This document shows, piece by piece, positions 57,001-64,000 of a stretch of 64,000 nucleotides of DNA (the stretch's first letter is position 1; the number at the start of each line of letters is the position of its first letter). A model generated the notes under the pieces. That model was not told the origin of the DNA. It ran no database searches and saw nothing but the letters and a program-made list of their open reading frames with translations. Position numbers and translations under genes: made by a program. The DNA comes from Nostoc linckia NIES-25. GTDB taxonomy: Bacteria > Cyanobacteriota > Cyanobacteriia > Cyanobacteriales > Nostocaceae. The stretch lies in contig NZ_AP018222.1 of NCBI RefSeq assembly GCF_002368035.1, positions 5,619,238 to 5,683,237 of the forward strand, written 5' to 3'.

Positions 57001-58656
57001 CCTACCTTAGCTGATTGGTGTATTGTAGATGTTTTTCAGGAAGATTGGTCGAGCAAACAAATTGCGATCGCCATTGCCGACCCGACAAAACGAGAGATCC
57101 TAGAGAAAATCCAACGACGTTATCGCCCCAAAAGCAGGGCACAACAGCTCGTACAGCAGCTACAGCTGGGAATATCTGTGTTTTATCCCGAATTATCTCA
57201 CGCTCATCTTTTACAGATGGCTCAAGACGAAGAGCATCTGCAATTACTACAAAGCCTGGGTATGCATTCTTTAATGGTGATTCCACTGCGTTCCCGCGGG
57301 CAATTATTTGGCGCAATCTCTTTTTTTACAGCCGAGTCATGTCGGCGCTACCAACACGCAGACTTAGCTTTAGCAGAAGATATCGCTCGTCGTGCTGCTA
57401 CAGCCATTGACAATGCCAGACTCTACCAAGAAACTCAACAAGCAAAACAAGCAGCTGAAGAACAAGCCATCGCCCGCGCTCAACTTTACGAAGCAGAAAA
57501 AACTGCACGGGCACAAGCTGAAACTGCCAACCGGATTAAAGATGAATTCCTGGCGGTTCTTTCTCATGAATTGAGAACTCCTCTCAACCCGATTTTAGGT
57601 TGGTCAAAGTTACTCAGAACCCGCAACTTCGACGAAGCAACTAAAATTCGTGCCTTAGAAACAATTGAACGCAACGCTAAGTTACAAACCCAATTAATCG
57701 AAGACCTGCTGGACGTGTCGCGGATTTTACAAGGCAAGTTGAGTTTAAATCTTCATGCAGTGGATTTGAAAGTTGCGATCGCCGCCGCACAAGAAACGGT
57801 GCGTTTAGCCGCAGAAGCCAAATCAATTCAAATTAAAACAGTGCTAAATGATGTCGGCAAAGTTTTAGGCGATGGCGATCGCTTGCAACAAATTATGTGG
57901 AATTTACTCACTAATGCTGTTAAATTTACACCAGCTGGTGGTCGAGTAGAAGTGCGTTTAGAACAAGTGAACTGGGATGCTCAAATCCAAGTAATTGATA
58001 CGGGTAAGGGAATCAGTCCAGAATTTTTACCTCACGTCTTTGACTACTTCCGCCAAGCAGATGCTAAGACAACCAGAATCTTTGGCGGACTGGGATTAGG
58101 ACTAGCAATTGTGCATCATTTAGTCGAACTTCACGGTGGCACAGTTGAGGCAGACAGTCTAGGAGAAGGACAAGGGGCAACCTTTACAGTGAAACTACCT
58201 TTGCTCAAAAGTTCTGATTTACGGGTTCCCAGCCCAGAAACTTCTGACTTGGAACTAGATACTGAAGAATCATTGCTTTTGGGAGTCCAAATTTTGCTTG
58301 TGGACGACCAAGAAGATGTACGTGACTTTTTTAGCTTTGCCTTAGAACAGTATGGAGCAACTGTAACCGCAGTTGCATCGGCAGCCCAAGCATTAGAAGC
58401 CCTAGCCCAGTCAAAGCCAGATATCTTATTAAGCGATATTGGAATGCCCTTGATGGATGGCTACATGCTGCTGCGCCAAGTGAGAAAATTGCCGCCAGAA
58501 CAAGGTGGAGAGATTCCGGCCATCGCTTTGACTGCTTATGCTGGAGAAATTAATTATAATCAAGCACTAGCAGCCGGGTTTCAAAAACACCTACCTAAAC
58601 CCGTGGAACCGCTGGATTTAGCTAATGCGATCGTTAATTTAATTGGTAATTCGTAA
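54082..58656 (+). CDS. Membrane-anchored multi-PAS/GAF hybrid histidine kinase
   Basis: 1524 residues. The first ~110 residues carry four hydrophobic segments like the KdpD-type DUF4118 membrane region. Then follow PAS domains (about 130-240, 270-380, 390-505), a GAF (about 520-670), two more PAS (about 690-930), a second GAF (about 945-1095), and HisKA with phospho-His in LAVLSHELRTPLNPILGW. HATPase (NLLTNAVKFTPAGGR, GGLGLGLAIV) and a C-terminal receiver (LLVDDQEDV, phospho-Asp in LLSDIGMPL, LPKPVEP) complete it. The catalytic half is paralogous to the kinase at 13058-17410. The repeated PAS-GAF blocks suggest internal duplication. It is probably monocistronic, followed by a strong palindrome. 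Confidence 0.92.
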   Translation: MLHIYYFQLLRYGVAVLSVTLAVVLMLMLDPWLSMSKTPFLLFFSAVMVSAWYGGLKSGLLATFLSVLLSNYFFLSPVSQLSFDLSNSVRIGLFAIQGLLFSALCEVLKAAKRGADENLQKLKVSEERFRLALSSSDIMIFQHDRNLRYQWIHNPQGGDTALEILGKSDAELFPASIAEQLTAIKAKVLKTGVSTREEVCLPLCGENRYYDLLIEPLKDADNSIHGITCVAVNITQRQQAELEKTRLQRELQQAVQQKDESLALLNPWLSTSPVALAFLDTELRYVYANEALAAINGVPLSQHIGRTFREVLPEWADQIEPVFERVMATRQPLLNQEISGETYPPGVYRYAIVSYYPVCLPDGQLLGVGITSIDITQQKQSEQTLRESEAKFRSLVESNMIGIGFWEKDGKIAEANDALLNMLGYSRAELVSGKLDWQSLTPPEYASLDEQGLIQLQNSPFCTPYEKEYIRKDGSRLPILIGGSHFEGTLEGGAFFVLDITERKQAEERLRYIAQVSSLLSTSLDYEQTLEQIAKISVPQLADWCSVDIVNEDGSIRRLPIAHADPSKAELARQLQQYAQDYKGVGAVTRVLQTGQSELIPEISDSQLVANTQNQEHLELLRQLGMKSMMIVPLITRERVLGSISFITAESDRRYDRSDLTLATDVAHRAALAVENAQLYRDIHQALVHYAESLSLLDALLAAAPVAVCFLDSDLRYIRINQVFADINGLTIEEHLGRKFQEVLPEMAAELEVQLQQVLETGEPLLNVEISTYIPRQLENYKHWLGNYYPVNNRMGETVGIGMIMADVTAAKQTEVALRESEERFRAMFNQAVVGITLVALDGRFLQVNPALCEITGYSHEELMQMNFQQITHPDDLEIDIQNAGRVLAQEINGYSLEKRYLCKDGSIVWVNLTSSAVWNTKGQLKYALGIIEDISERKRVEATQQFLVEASTLLAASLDYEITITNVANLAVPTLADWCIVDVFQEDWSSKQIAIAIADPTKREILEKIQRRYRPKSRAQQLVQQLQLGISVFYPELSHAHLLQMAQDEEHLQLLQSLGMHSLMVIPLRSRGQLFGAISFFTAESCRRYQHADLALAEDIARRAATAIDNARLYQETQQAKQAAEEQAIARAQLYEAEKTARAQAETANRIKDEFLAVLSHELRTPLNPILGWSKLLRTRNFDEATKIRALETIERNAKLQTQLIEDLLDVSRILQGKLSLNLHAVDLKVAIAAAQETVRLAAEAKSIQIKTVLNDVGKVLGDGDRLQQIMWNLLTNAVKFTPAGGRVEVRLEQVNWDAQIQVIDTGKGISPEFLPHVFDYFRQADAKTTRIFGGLGLGLAIVHHLVELHGGTVEADSLGEGQGATFTVKLPLLKSSDLRVPSPETSDLELDTEESLLLGVQILLVDDQEDVRDFFSFALEQYGATVTAVASAAQALEALAQSKPDILLSDIGMPLMDGYMLLRQVRKLPPEQGGEIPAIALTAYAGEINYNQALAAGFQKHLPKPVEPLDLANAIVNLIGNS

Positions 58657-58695
58657 TTTGTCTTTACGGATTTCCAAGAAATAAACTATACAATC

Positions 58696-58755
58696 TTGTG
58701 GGGTGGGCATCTTGCCCGCCCTTGATTACGGGCGGGCGAGACGCCCACCCCACAA
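58696..58755. terminator. Large GC-rich palindrome, REP-type, likely transcript end
   Basis: TTGTGGGGTGGGC pairs with GCCCACCCCACAA and an inner CCCGCCC pairs with GGGCGGG, giving a long stem about 40 bp after the kinase stop codon. Weaker outer arms (GGATTTCCAA / TTGGAAGTCC) suggest it is carried by a small mobile repeat. Similar core at 25588-25642. Confidence 0.55.
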
Positions 58756-58921
58756 TAAATAATTGGATATTTTTTTATTTGGAAGTCCTTTAGAAATAGT
58801 TTCGCGCAAAAACAGTCCTTAGCCTAATGTCCTGTTTGGCCAATCTCCCATACCCAATATCACGATTTAAGATTATTTAGGTATCCTATAATCTTAGATC
58901 GCCACTAACGCCACTAAACTG

Positions 58922-59908
58922 ATGATTGAAGTTGAGCATCTGAGTAAAATATACGGTTCTACCCCAGCGATTACTGATGTCACTTTTAACGTGGAACCAG
59001 GGGAAATTTTAGGGTTGCTGGGGCCGAATGGCGCAGGTAAAACCACAACCATGCGGATTTTGGCTGGTTATTTACCGGCAACCAATGGTAATGCCCGGAT
59101 TGCTGGTTATGATGTCCATGAAAATTCCCTGGCTGTGCGCCAAAAAATTGGTTATTTACCGGAAACGCCACCGTTATATCCAGAAATGACGGTTGAGGCA
59201 TTTTTGCATTTTGTCGCCCAAATTAAAGGAGTTGCAGCGGGCGATCGCCATCAGAAGGTCACAGCGGCCATCGAGCGTTGTAATTTAGAAGATAAGCGGC
59301 GGGTAATTATTCGCAAACTTTCTAAAGGATATCGCCAACGGGTGGGAATTGCTCAAGCGATCGTCCACGATCCTCCCGCAATCATCCTCGATGAACCTAC
59401 TGTGGGACTCGATCCCCGGCAAATAATTGAAGTGCGGAATTTAATTAAAAGTCTTGCTGGAACTCACACAATTATTCTCTCTACACACATTCTCCCAGAA
59501 GTGAGTATGACTTGCAGCCGCGTTGCCATCATTAATCGCGGTAAAGTAGTGGCAACTAATACACCAGACAATTTGATGACCCAGTTGACAGGCGGCTCAG
59601 GCTATGAAATTGAAATAGAAGGAGAAGCCGCCCTAGCGAAACAGGTATTGCAAAATATTGCGGGCGTGAGTTTAGTAGAATCAATTCCGACAGCGGGAGG
59701 TCATCAACTCCAGGCAAATCGGGCTTACCTGCGGGTGATATCCCAACCGGGGAAAGAACCAGGGCGGGATATTGCCACAACGTTAGTACGCGCAGGATTC
59801 GGTTTACATGAATTGCGGCGAGTTAACGCTACCTTAGAAGATGTGTTCTTGCAACTGACCACAGAAGAAAAGAATTTAGAAGCAGCCACGCAAGGAGAAG
59901 CCGCATAA
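58922..59908 (+). CDS. ABC transporter ATP-binding protein (GldA-like)
   Basis: 328 residues, an ABC ATPase of the DrrA/GldA type. Walker A is GLLGPNGAGKTTTMRIL, the signature is LSKGYRQRVGIAQ, Walker B is AIILDEPTVGLDP and the switch His is in ILSTHILPEV. The C-terminal ~100 residues form the accessory domain seen in this group. It energises the permease encoded next: its stop is immediately followed by the next ATG (59909). With the permease, the GldG-like protein and the DUF4340 protein it makes a four-gene set often annotated as gliding-motility related. In cyanobacteria the exported substrate is not known. Confidence 0.9.
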   Translation: MIEVEHLSKIYGSTPAITDVTFNVEPGEILGLLGPNGAGKTTTMRILAGYLPATNGNARIAGYDVHENSLAVRQKIGYLPETPPLYPEMTVEAFLHFVAQIKGVAAGDRHQKVTAAIERCNLEDKRRVIIRKLSKGYRQRVGIAQAIVHDPPAIILDEPTVGLDPRQIIEVRNLIKSLAGTHTIILSTHILPEVSMTCSRVAIINRGKVVATNTPDNLMTQLTGGSGYEIEIEGEAALAKQVLQNIAGVSLVESIPTAGGHQLQANRAYLRVISQPGKEPGRDIATTLVRAGFGLHELRRVNATLEDVFLQLTTEEKNLEAATQGEAA

Positions 59909-60718
59909 ATGGGTGTAGTACTGGGCAATATTATTGCCATTTATCGACGAGAGTTACAAAGTTATTTTGTATCACCTTTGGCCTATGCGATCGCCAGTGT
60001 ATTTTGGTTCATCGCTGGGTTATTTTTCGTGATGATTTTAGTAGGGCCAAATGGTATTTTTGCAGCAGCAGCCACAATAGATGCACAAGCGCAACAAGGG
60101 GCACCAATACCAACAATCGATTTTGCCTACGAATTTGTGCGAGCATTTTTGGATTCAATGGGTGGGTTGCTGTTATTTGTCTTGCCAATTCTCTCAATGG
60201 GACTTTATGCCGAAGAACGTAAGCGGGGCACTTTAGAACTATTAGCTACGTCACCAATCACCAATTGGGCGGTAGCTGTAGGTAAGTTATTAGGCGTAGT
60301 AACATTTTTTATCACAATGATTGTGCCCGTGCTAGTGTTAGAAGCGATCGTCATCAGTAAAGCAAATCCACCAATGACGCCCTCAATTCCCTTAGTGGGT
60401 CATTTTGGCTTAATCTTGCTAGCAGGGGCAATTTTATCTTTAGGGATGTTTATTTCCTCATTAACAGACAGCACAATTCTGTCTGCTGTTCTCACCTTTG
60501 CAGTAATATTATTACTGTTATTTTTTGATGCGATCGCCAAAAATATTCCTGGCCCTGTAGGTGAAGCCTTAGGTTATCTGTCATTGCTAAAACATTACAA
60601 CACCTTTATTCAAGGAATTTTCGATACCAGCGCTTTTATTTTATTTGCCAGTTACATTTTTTTGGGCATCTTTCTCACAGCTCAATCAATTGATGCCCTG
60701 CGCTTTCAAAGACAGTAG
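59909..60718 (+). CDS. ABC-2 type permease (GldF-like)
   Basis: 269 residues with about six membrane helices. It starts with IYRRELQSYFVSPLAYAIAS, a hallmark of GldF-like ABC-2 permeases, followed by an extracytoplasmic loop (about 48-75) and PILSMGLYAEERKRGTLELL, the cytoplasmic coupling helix region. It forms the membrane channel for the ATPase just upstream, with no intergenic base between them. The downstream GldG-like gene is separated by a 240-bp block of simple repeats but is probably in the same unit. Substrate unknown. Confidence 0.9.
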   Translation: MGVVLGNIIAIYRRELQSYFVSPLAYAIASVFWFIAGLFFVMILVGPNGIFAAAATIDAQAQQGAPIPTIDFAYEFVRAFLDSMGGLLLFVLPILSMGLYAEERKRGTLELLATSPITNWAVAVGKLLGVVTFFITMIVPVLVLEAIVISKANPPMTPSIPLVGHFGLILLAGAILSLGMFISSLTDSTILSAVLTFAVILLLLFFDAIAKNIPGPVGEALGYLSLLKHYNTFIQGIFDTSAFILFASYIFLGIFLTAQSIDALRFQRQ

Positions 60719-60958
60719 TCGATCTGAGTTATGAGTTAAAAGTTAGGAGTGAAGAGTTAAAACTCATAACTCATAACTCCTAGTAATCAGAATCAGTTAT
60801 GAGTTAAAAATTAGGAATGAACAGTTAAAACTACAAACTCCTAACCTCTAACCCCTAACTCCTAACTCCTAACCTCTAACTCCTAACCCCTAACCCCTAA
60901 CTCCTAACCCCTAACTCCTAACTCCTAACTCCTAACTCCTCACTTCAGTCTAATTAAT
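60719..60958. repeat. Short tandem heptanucleotide-type repeats
   Basis: Repeated CTAACTC, CTAACCC and AGTTAAAA-type units (for example AACTCCTAACCCCTAACTCC) fill the gap between the GldF-like and GldG-like genes. These match the short tandemly repeated repetitive sequences known in Nostocales. They have no coding capacity. Confidence 0.8.
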
Positions 60959-62722
60959 ATGAAGATAGTTGCAAAGAAAAAACTGTGGAAATATCTGTTT
61001 TGGCTAGGCCCGTTCTTAATTACCGTGGGGTTAACAGTAGGGTTAGTATCTGAACAGTGGGGATTAATTTCACTAGCATTCTTGATTGCGGGAATTGTCA
61101 TTATTGGGTCGTGGATAATATGGCAAAGCTACCAAACTAATTTATGGAAGCGCCGTTCTACCCAAGCTGGAACAAATGCTTTAGTGGCAACTCTAGCAGT
61201 ATTAACAATTTTGGGATTAATTAATTTTTTGGGAACTCGCTATAACTTCCGGGCAGATTTAACAGAAACTCAATTATTCACCCTTGCACCTCAGTCGCGG
61301 GAATTAGTGAAAGCCCTGCCACAGCCAGTTAAAATCTGGGTATTTGATATTAACCAAAATCCCCAAGACCTGCAATTATTAGAAAATTATCGCCGACAAA
61401 GCTCAAAATTTAATTTTGAATATGTCGATCCTCAGCTTAAACCAGGACTGGCAGAAAAAATTGGTGCCAAAGATTATGGCGAAGTTTACCTAGAATATGG
61501 CAATAAAAAAGAATTAGTACAAACACTCAATCAAAATGAACGTCTTTCAGAAATCAAATTAACTAGTCGGCTACAAAAACTAACAAGTTCAACAACAACC
61601 AAAATTTACTTACTCCAAGGTCATGGCGAAAGCCAACTTTCACCAGCTAAAGGTGCAATATCAGAAGCAATTGAGGGATTAAAGGATAAAAATTACATAA
61701 CAGAACCGCTGAGTCTAGTAGAAAACCCAAAAGTTCCTCAAGATGCAGCTGTTGTTATAGTAGCTAGCCCCAAACGAGGGCTATTTGAAGCCGAAGTCAA
61801 AGCCTTGCAAGAATATCTAAATCGAGGCGGTAGCTTACTGCTAATGATAGATCCTAATACCGATCCCAAACTTGACAGCTTGCTAAAAGAGTGGGGCGTT
61901 CGTTTGGATAATCGTTTAGCAGTCGATGTTTCAAGTGAAAATGTCGTGGGACTTGGCCCTGCTGCGCCCTTGGTGACAGAATACGGACAACATCCGATTA
62001 CCAAAGATTTCCGCAACGATATTTCTTTTTATCCCATTGCCCGACCTCTGGAAATTACACCTGTACCCGGTGTCGAAGCCACTCCTTTACTGCGAACCAA
62101 ACAGTATCCCCTTAGCTGGGCGGAAAGCGACCTAGAAAGCGAAAAATTGGAATTTAATCCAGATAAAGACCTCAAAGGGCCTCTCACCTTAGGCGTTGCC
62201 TTAACAAGAAAACAAACACCCAAATCTATTTCCGCTACACCGACACCGACGCCTACGCCCCTACCATCACCAACCACCCAAAACAAAACTTCGCCTACAC
62301 CGACACCTACACCGCTACCATCACCAACCACCCAAAACAAAACTTCGCCTACACCGACACCTACAGCCCTACCATCGCCAACCACCCAAAACAAAACTTC
62401 CCCCACCCCCGCATCCTCCGCATCTCCCCCCTCTCCCTCATCTCAAACACCTACTGAGTCAAGGCTGGTCGTTTTCGGAAACTCTAACTTTGCCACCGAT
62501 GGGTTGTTTGATAGACAACTAAATGGAGATGTATTTCTCAACTCAGTTACTTGGCTGAATCAACAAGATAAGCAACCCCTTTCTATTCGCCCCAAAGAAC
62601 CGAACAATCGCCGACTAACTCTAACAAGTAACGAAGGCAATGTTTTAACACTGTCATCTTTATTACTTTTACCCCTCAGCGGATTTGCAGCAGCAGTTAT
62701 TCTCTGGTGGAAACGAAGGTAA
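60959..62722 (+). CDS. GldG-like ABC auxiliary transport protein
   Basis: 587 residues. Two hydrophobic segments near the N-terminus (about 13-58) and another near 79-95 anchor it; a large soluble domain (about 100-410) matches the ABC-type uncharacterised auxiliary (GldG) family, including IYLLQGHGESQLSP and LLLMIDPNTDPKLDSLL. A final membrane helix lies at 560-580 before a basic tail. Between about residues 425 and 500 a Pro/Thr-rich linker is made of three copies of an 18-residue unit (TPTPTPLPSPTTQNKTSP), encoded by near-identical 54-bp DNA repeats (about 62236-62400). The linker probably spans the space between domain and membrane. It works with the GldA/GldF-like pair upstream. Confidence 0.87.
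   Translation: MKIVAKKKLWKYLFWLGPFLITVGLTVGLVSEQWGLISLAFLIAGIVIIGSWIIWQSYQTNLWKRRSTQAGTNALVATLAVLTILGLINFLGTRYNFRADLTETQLFTLAPQSRELVKALPQPVKIWVFDINQNPQDLQLLENYRRQSSKFNFEYVDPQLKPGLAEKIGAKDYGEVYLEYGNKKELVQTLNQNERLSEIKLTSRLQKLTSSTTTKIYLLQGHGESQLSPAKGAISEAIEGLKDKNYITEPLSLVENPKVPQDAAVVIVASPKRGLFEAEVKALQEYLNRGGSLLLMIDPNTDPKLDSLLKEWGVRLDNRLAVDVSSENVVGLGPAAPLVTEYGQHPITKDFRNDISFYPIARPLEITPVPGVEATPLLRTKQYPLSWAESDLESEKLEFNPDKDLKGPLTLGVALTRKQTPKSISATPTPTPTPLPSPTTQNKTSPTPTPTPLPSPTTQNKTSPTPTPTALPSPTTQNKTSPTPASSASPPSPSSQTPTESRLVVFGNSNFATDGLFDRQLNGDVFLNSVTWLNQQDKQPLSIRPKEPNNRRLTLTSNEGNVLTLSSLLLLPLSGFAAAVILWWKRR
62236..62400. repeat. In-frame 54-bp tandem repeat, three copies
   Basis: Units such as CACCGACACCTACACCGCTA followed by CCATCACCAACCACCCAAAA recur three times with few changes and encode the Pro/Thr linker of the GldG-like protein. 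The unit is divisible by three, so copy-number change keeps the frame. Confidence 0.85.
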
Positions 62723-62726
62723 AAAA

Positions 62727-62818
62727 GGAGTGGGGAGGTGGGGAGATGGGGAGATGGGGAGAAATGACCAATGACCAATGACCAATGACCAATGACCAAT
62801 GACTAATGACTAATGACA
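62727..62818. repeat. Short tandem repeats (GGGGAGAT and ATGACCA types)
   Basis: GGGGAGATGGGGAGATGGGG is followed by five ATGACCA units and then ATGACTA units, filling the gap before the DUF4340 gene. It is the reverse complement of the repeat pair at 38451-38548. Confidence 0.8.
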
Positions 62819-62822
62819 AAAA

Positions 62823-63449
62823 ATGAAATTGCCACGAACAACTTTAATTTTGGTACTACTAGCGCTGGGTTTAGGAAGTTTTGTTTATTTCTATGAAATT
62901 AAAGGTGCCACTCAGCGACAAGAAATTAAAGAGCAAAAGCAGCAAATTTTCTCTTTTGCCGAAGATGATGTGCAGGCTTTAACAGTAAAGACAAAAAAAC
63001 TCACTCTGAATTTGGAACGTAGCAATCAATCTGATAACCCCAAATGGTTAATTAAATCTCCAATATCGGAACCAGCAAATGACGCTATTGTTTCTTATTT
63101 GACAGATTTGTTAGTCAAAGCTAAGAGCGAGCGCACTTTGGCAACTCCAGCAAATCAACTTGGACAATTCGCTTTAGATCCACCACAAGCAACTATTAAT
63201 ATTACCCTCAAAAATCAGCAAAAGCATCAATTACTTTTAGGAAAACAAAACTTTAACGGAGTTTTTTTATATGCTCAAACTGACACGACTACAAAACCTG
63301 ATGGTAATGAAAATGTGCTATTAGTACCTATAGATTTTGAAAATGCCGTAAATCGCGAATTATCTGAGTGGAAACAACCCGTAGATAATGTTAAATCAAC
63401 ACCTTTGCCAAGCAATCTGCCTCTACCGACTCCCACAAATGCCAAATAG
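62823..63449 (+). CDS. DUF4340-domain protein
   Basis: 208 residues. One N-terminal membrane helix (LILVLLALGLGSFVYF, about 8-23) is followed by an extracytoplasmic domain of the DUF4340 type, with FAEDDVQALTVKTKKLTLNL and NPKWLIKSPISEPANDAIV. The C-terminal ~15 residues are Pro-rich. DUF4340 proteins usually follow GldG-like genes, as here, and are assumed to be part of the same ABC-linked envelope complex. No catalytic motif is visible. The start ATG is at 62823; the MITE-like element at 63507 lies 57 bp after its stop. Confidence 0.85.
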   Translation: MKLPRTTLILVLLALGLGSFVYFYEIKGATQRQEIKEQKQQIFSFAEDDVQALTVKTKKLTLNLERSNQSDNPKWLIKSPISEPANDAIVSYLTDLLVKAKSERTLATPANQLGQFALDPPQATINITLKNQQKHQLLLGKQNFNGVFLYAQTDTTTKPDGNENVLLVPIDFENAVNRELSEWKQPVDNVKSTPLPSNLPLPTPTNAK

Positions 63450-63506
63450 GCAATCATAGAGTTCTCCTGTCTGTTAATATAACCTTCAATAGGGGCATAC
63501 AGATGT

Positions 63507-63699
63507 CATTGGTGTCAACTTAAGTTCAAACACTTATCCCACAAGCATTTTACCCCACCCCCAACCCCTCCCCTTGGCAAGGGGAGGGGCGATTTTGGCT
63601 TTAGACAAAATCGGGGTGGGGTAACGCGGATCTTGATGCGAAGTGAGAGAACTGAATATCACATCTTTATAAGGGTTTCACGTTAAGTTGACACCAATG
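63507..63699. mobile_element. MITE with 17-bp inverted ends and 9-bp target duplication
   Basis: A 193-bp element with perfect ends CATTGGTGTCAACTTAA / TTAAGTTGACACCAATG, flanked on both sides by the direct repeat TACAGATGT (63498-63506 and 63700-63708). The interior contains a CCCCTCCCCTTGGCAAGGGG hairpin and no gene. It lies between the DUF4340 and purU genes; the flanks to 63911 show only simple AATCTAAAAT-type repeats. Confidence 0.85.
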
Positions 63700-63911
63700 T
63701 ACAGATGTTAGCCCCTACTTCAAATATGGCTATTTTTTCTAAGTTATATCATGTGCATTTAATTACTTACTAAACCCGAAGAACCCCAAAGAGCCAAAGC
63801 TGTGCTTTGTCTCCCCTAAGAGCAAGTGGGGAGGGGTCTAATGATTACCGAAATCATAACTAATTACCCGAATGTCTACCTACTTATTTCTAATCTAAAA
63901 TCTAAAATTGT

Positions 63912-64000
63912 ATGACCAATCCAACAGCAACATTGCTAATTTCGTGCCCAGATCGCCGGGGATTAGTGGCGAAATTTGCAAATTTTATCTATTCTAATGG
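63912..64000 (+). CDS. purU: Formyltetrahydrofolate deformylase (partial, 5' end)
   Basis: The first 29 codons are in the window: ATLLISCPDRRGLVAKFANF is the N-terminal ACT domain of PurU, which hydrolyses 10-formyltetrahydrofolate to formate and tetrahydrofolate and so balances one-carbon pools and supplies formate. The ATG at 63912 is the only sensible start. The catalytic formyl-transferase-type domain lies beyond the right edge, so the identification rests on this N-terminal stretch alone; other ACT-domain proteins begin similarly. Confidence 0.78.
   Translation, partial: MTNPTATLLISCPDRRGLVAKFANFIYSN

Noticed and set aside
62029..62406. 125-codon minus-strand ORF rich in GVGVGEVLFWVVGDG
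   Set aside because: It is the antisense of the Pro/Thr repeat of the GldG-like gene.
1..64000. tRNA, rRNA, riboswitch or complete insertion sequence
   Set aside because: None recognised on reading both strands; a covariance-model search would be needed to exclude a small RNA.

Overview
The window is chromosomal DNA from a filamentous, probably heterocyst-forming cyanobacterium of the Nostoc/Anabaena/Calothrix type. The evidence is the dense scatter of HIP1 octamers (GCGATCGC), the short tandem repeats and palindromic repeats typical of Nostocales, very large hybrid kinases, LRR-Roc-COR-TIR proteins, and cyanobacterial housekeeping genes (recA, xseA/xseB, sucrose phosphatase, ruvA, bioF, purU). 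No tRNA, rRNA, CRISPR array or complete insertion sequence was recognised by eye.

Layout. (1) 1-8528 is a natural-product locus that reads like a RiPP or peptide-scaffold cluster. A cyclodehydratase-type E1-like protein fused to a flavin halogenase (cut by the left edge) and a second flavin-dependent halogenase lie on the minus strand. Divergent to them are three overlapping genes: an MBL-fold protein with a C-terminal PpiC/SurA-like segment, a LanB-type protein without the elimination domain (PEARL-like size), and a second MBL-fold protein. (2) 8548-17410 holds an LRR-Roc-COR-TIR protein, a palindromic element, a 21-bp tandem repeat, a DUF2934 protein and a membrane-bound hybrid histidine kinase. 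(3) 18229-25470 holds a FAD oxidoreductase with a Rieske domain, a squalene/phytoene synthase homologue, a SpkB-like Ser/Thr kinase with pentapeptide repeats, and an FHA protein. (4) 25944-36411 holds recA, a Uma2-type nuclease, a three-gene coiled-coil/unknown/HNH cassette, and xseA. Next come a second LRR-Roc-COR-TIR gene, another 21-bp tandem repeat and another Uma2 gene, all sitting between xseA and xseB. A decayed copy of the xseA 3' end lies immediately before xseB, so this block looks like an insertion into an old xseA-xseB operon. (5) 37054-43964 holds sucrose phosphatase, ruvA, bioF, an SDR, a TauD-type dioxygenase and an MFS exporter, interspersed with MITE-like elements. (6) 44353-58656 is a signalling block: an Rcp1-like response regulator, a 2050-residue Ser/Thr-kinase/ATPase/GAF/PAS/histidine-kinase hybrid, a REC-PAS-GGDEF-EAL protein and a 1524-residue hybrid kinase. 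(7) 58922-63449 is a GldA/GldF/GldG-like ABC transport operon with a DUF4340 protein, followed by a MITE and the start of purU.

Most promising for novelty are the halogenase/LanB-like locus at the left edge and the interrupted xseA-xseB locus carrying the LRR-Roc-COR-TIR gene and a tandem repeat. The small nuclease cassette at 28408-29832, whose second and third proteins share a short sequence module, is a third candidate. Function assignments rest on motifs read by eye; no database search was possible.
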